From Platycnemis pennipes (taxonomy: Eukaryota > Arthropoda > Insecta > Odonata > Platycnemididae): 64,000 nt of DNA. The stretch spans positions 29,893,773 to 29,957,772 of the forward strand of contig OW121850.1 in NCBI GenBank assembly GCA_933228895.1, in the 5' to 3' direction. Made by a program: the position numbers and the translations under genes. The notes beneath the pieces were generated by a model. That model was not told where the DNA came from. It did no database searches and saw only the letters and a program-made list of their open reading frames with translations. This document shows positions 63,370 to 64,000 of this stretch, piece by piece (within the stretch, counting starts at the first letter, position 1; every line of letters starts with the position of its first letter).

Positions 63370-63999
63370 CTATTCTGATGAACCATCGCTGTCGTATGGA
63401 CTTGCATTCATGAATAGCTCTGACTCATCTGAGATTGGCTCTTCTGAATCTTGCTCTGGCACAGTTATGGTAGGAGAAACGAGCATGTCGATTACTTCAC
63501 GGGATAGTGGGTGCACCGTTTTGCGTATCACTTTTCTTCGCATGCTCGTTATCCTTGGGTCGGAGTGAAGTATTAAGCGCTGGAAAACGTCTTCCATGTT
63601 TTGACTTCTAGAACAAGTTCTCGCGAATTCCGTTCTAAATTTTCGTATCCACTTATTCCGCGCTTCCTGCGCCTCCTCGCTCATTACTCCAATGGGTAAT
63701 TTGAATTCACTGATGACATCTTTGCCGTGAAGAAGCACCTTATGCACAGAGGTGGGCATATAGTACCATGGGTACAGCTCTGTCAATAAGCGTGCTGTCT
63801 TCACGGCATAGTCGTGGAATTTTTCTAAATTAATTTCTAATCCGCTTGCAATAAGCTGGAGAACCACGTGGAATCGATGCACTAGCTCCTTTGAGATTCC
63901 AGTTATTGCAGCAGTTTTTTCCGCATATCGGAAAAAGGTGCGAGCGGTGTTCCCATCGTTTGTGTTACCGGATCCCTGTTTTGGCATGTCGACAATCAA
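63370..63999 (-). CDS. Unidentified protein, partial (runs off right edge)
   Basis: At least 209 residues, open to the window edge. Visible features: KQGSGNTNDGNTARTFFRYA, an all-helical middle (VHRFHVVLQLIASGLEINLE, YPWYYMPTSVHKVLLHG), SEEAQEARNKWIRKFRTEFA, SDPRITSMRRKVI, and an acidic Ser-rich end (EEPISDESELF). I recall similar uncharacterised ORFs in arthropod genomes with NDGNTAR and SDP-I-S-x-R motifs, often in repeats, but cannot name the family. No signal peptide or membrane segment is seen. The present stop TAG uses the tail of I copy E; the uninterrupted site read TAA, so the protein end is unchanged. The start lies outside the window. Confidence 0.6.
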   Translation of the reverse strand: MIVDMPKQGSGNTNDGNTARTFFRYAEKTAAITGISKELVHRFHVVLQLIASGLEINLEKFHDYAVKTARLLTELYPWYYMPTSVHKVLLHGKDVISEFKLPIGVMSEEAQEARNKWIRKFRTEFARTCSRSQNMEDVFQRLILHSDPRITSMRRKVIRKTVHPLSREVIDMLVSPTITVPEQDSEEPISDESELFMNASPYDSDGSSE

Positions 64000-64000
64000 C

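Larger units (their letters stand above)
57542..63370 (+). mobile_element. I-superfamily non-LTR retrotransposon, full length (copy E)
   Basis: Complete element between 14-bp duplications TATTCTGATGAACC (57528-57541 and 63371-63384). It starts at CCCCCTGCGGG and ends with a GGTGC...GAAGCACC hairpin (63320-63350) and a CTACCTACC tail. Both ORFs are open. Its proteins are the most divergent of the three full copies, while the leader is nearly identical to theirs. The insertion point is the stop codon of a - strand ORF. Confidence 0.95.

Overview
This is eukaryotic, intron-bearing DNA, most likely from an arthropod and probably an insect with a large genome. Nearly all of it is transposable elements, many inserted into one another. 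The main family is an RNase H-bearing I-superfamily non-LTR retrotransposon. Three copies are full length with both ORFs open (copy 1, 3762-9436; copy C, 38253-43948; copy E, 57542-63370). Three are rearranged (A, 18537-36712; B, 36713-37525; D, 45757-46990). All lie on the + strand. No bacterial operon, rRNA, tRNA or CRISPR was seen.

Layout. 1-3.27 kb: unassigned DNA, a coiled-coil terminal exon and an L2/CR1-like 3' end. 3.28-11.04 kb: a decayed piggyBac element with TTAA target sites that contains full-length I copy 1. 11.5-14.4 kb: two exons of a DUF4806-type gene, a 22-bp minisatellite, and an LTR-retrotransposon LTR plus gag. 16.3-18.5 kb: a broken BEN-domain gene and a 101-bp-arm palindrome resembling a Penelope-like end. 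18.5-36.7 kb: a nest in which I copy A is split by a 15.1-kb PIF/Harbinger element. The Harbinger transposase is split by a 7.3-kb Transib-like element. That element is split by a 5.1-kb long-inverted-repeat element, which holds an L2/CR1-like retrotransposon in its loop.

36.7-45.5 kb: deletion derivative B, then a Ty3/gypsy gag-pol on the - strand split inside its RT by full-length I copy C. 45.5-57.1 kb: fragments of jockey gag, 3'-truncated I copy D, two Tx1/L1-like elements, a Ty1/copia RT and an IS630/Tc1-type transposase, all eroded. 57.5-63.4 kb: full-length I copy E, inserted exactly at the stop codon of an unidentified - strand ORF that runs off the right end.

Working parts. The Harbinger element carries the usual pair of genes: a Myb/SANT-like DNA-binding protein (+) and a DDE transposase (-), facing each other, with introns. 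The transposase frame is continuous once the Transib-like insert and one copy of its CGCCG target duplication are discounted. The I copies share an almost identical GC-rich 5' leader of about 570-590 bp, although their proteins have diverged strongly. Intact ORFs plus exact target-site duplications suggest fairly recent activity. Boundaries come from terminal repeats and target-site duplications read by eye; protein assignments rest on motifs, not database searches.
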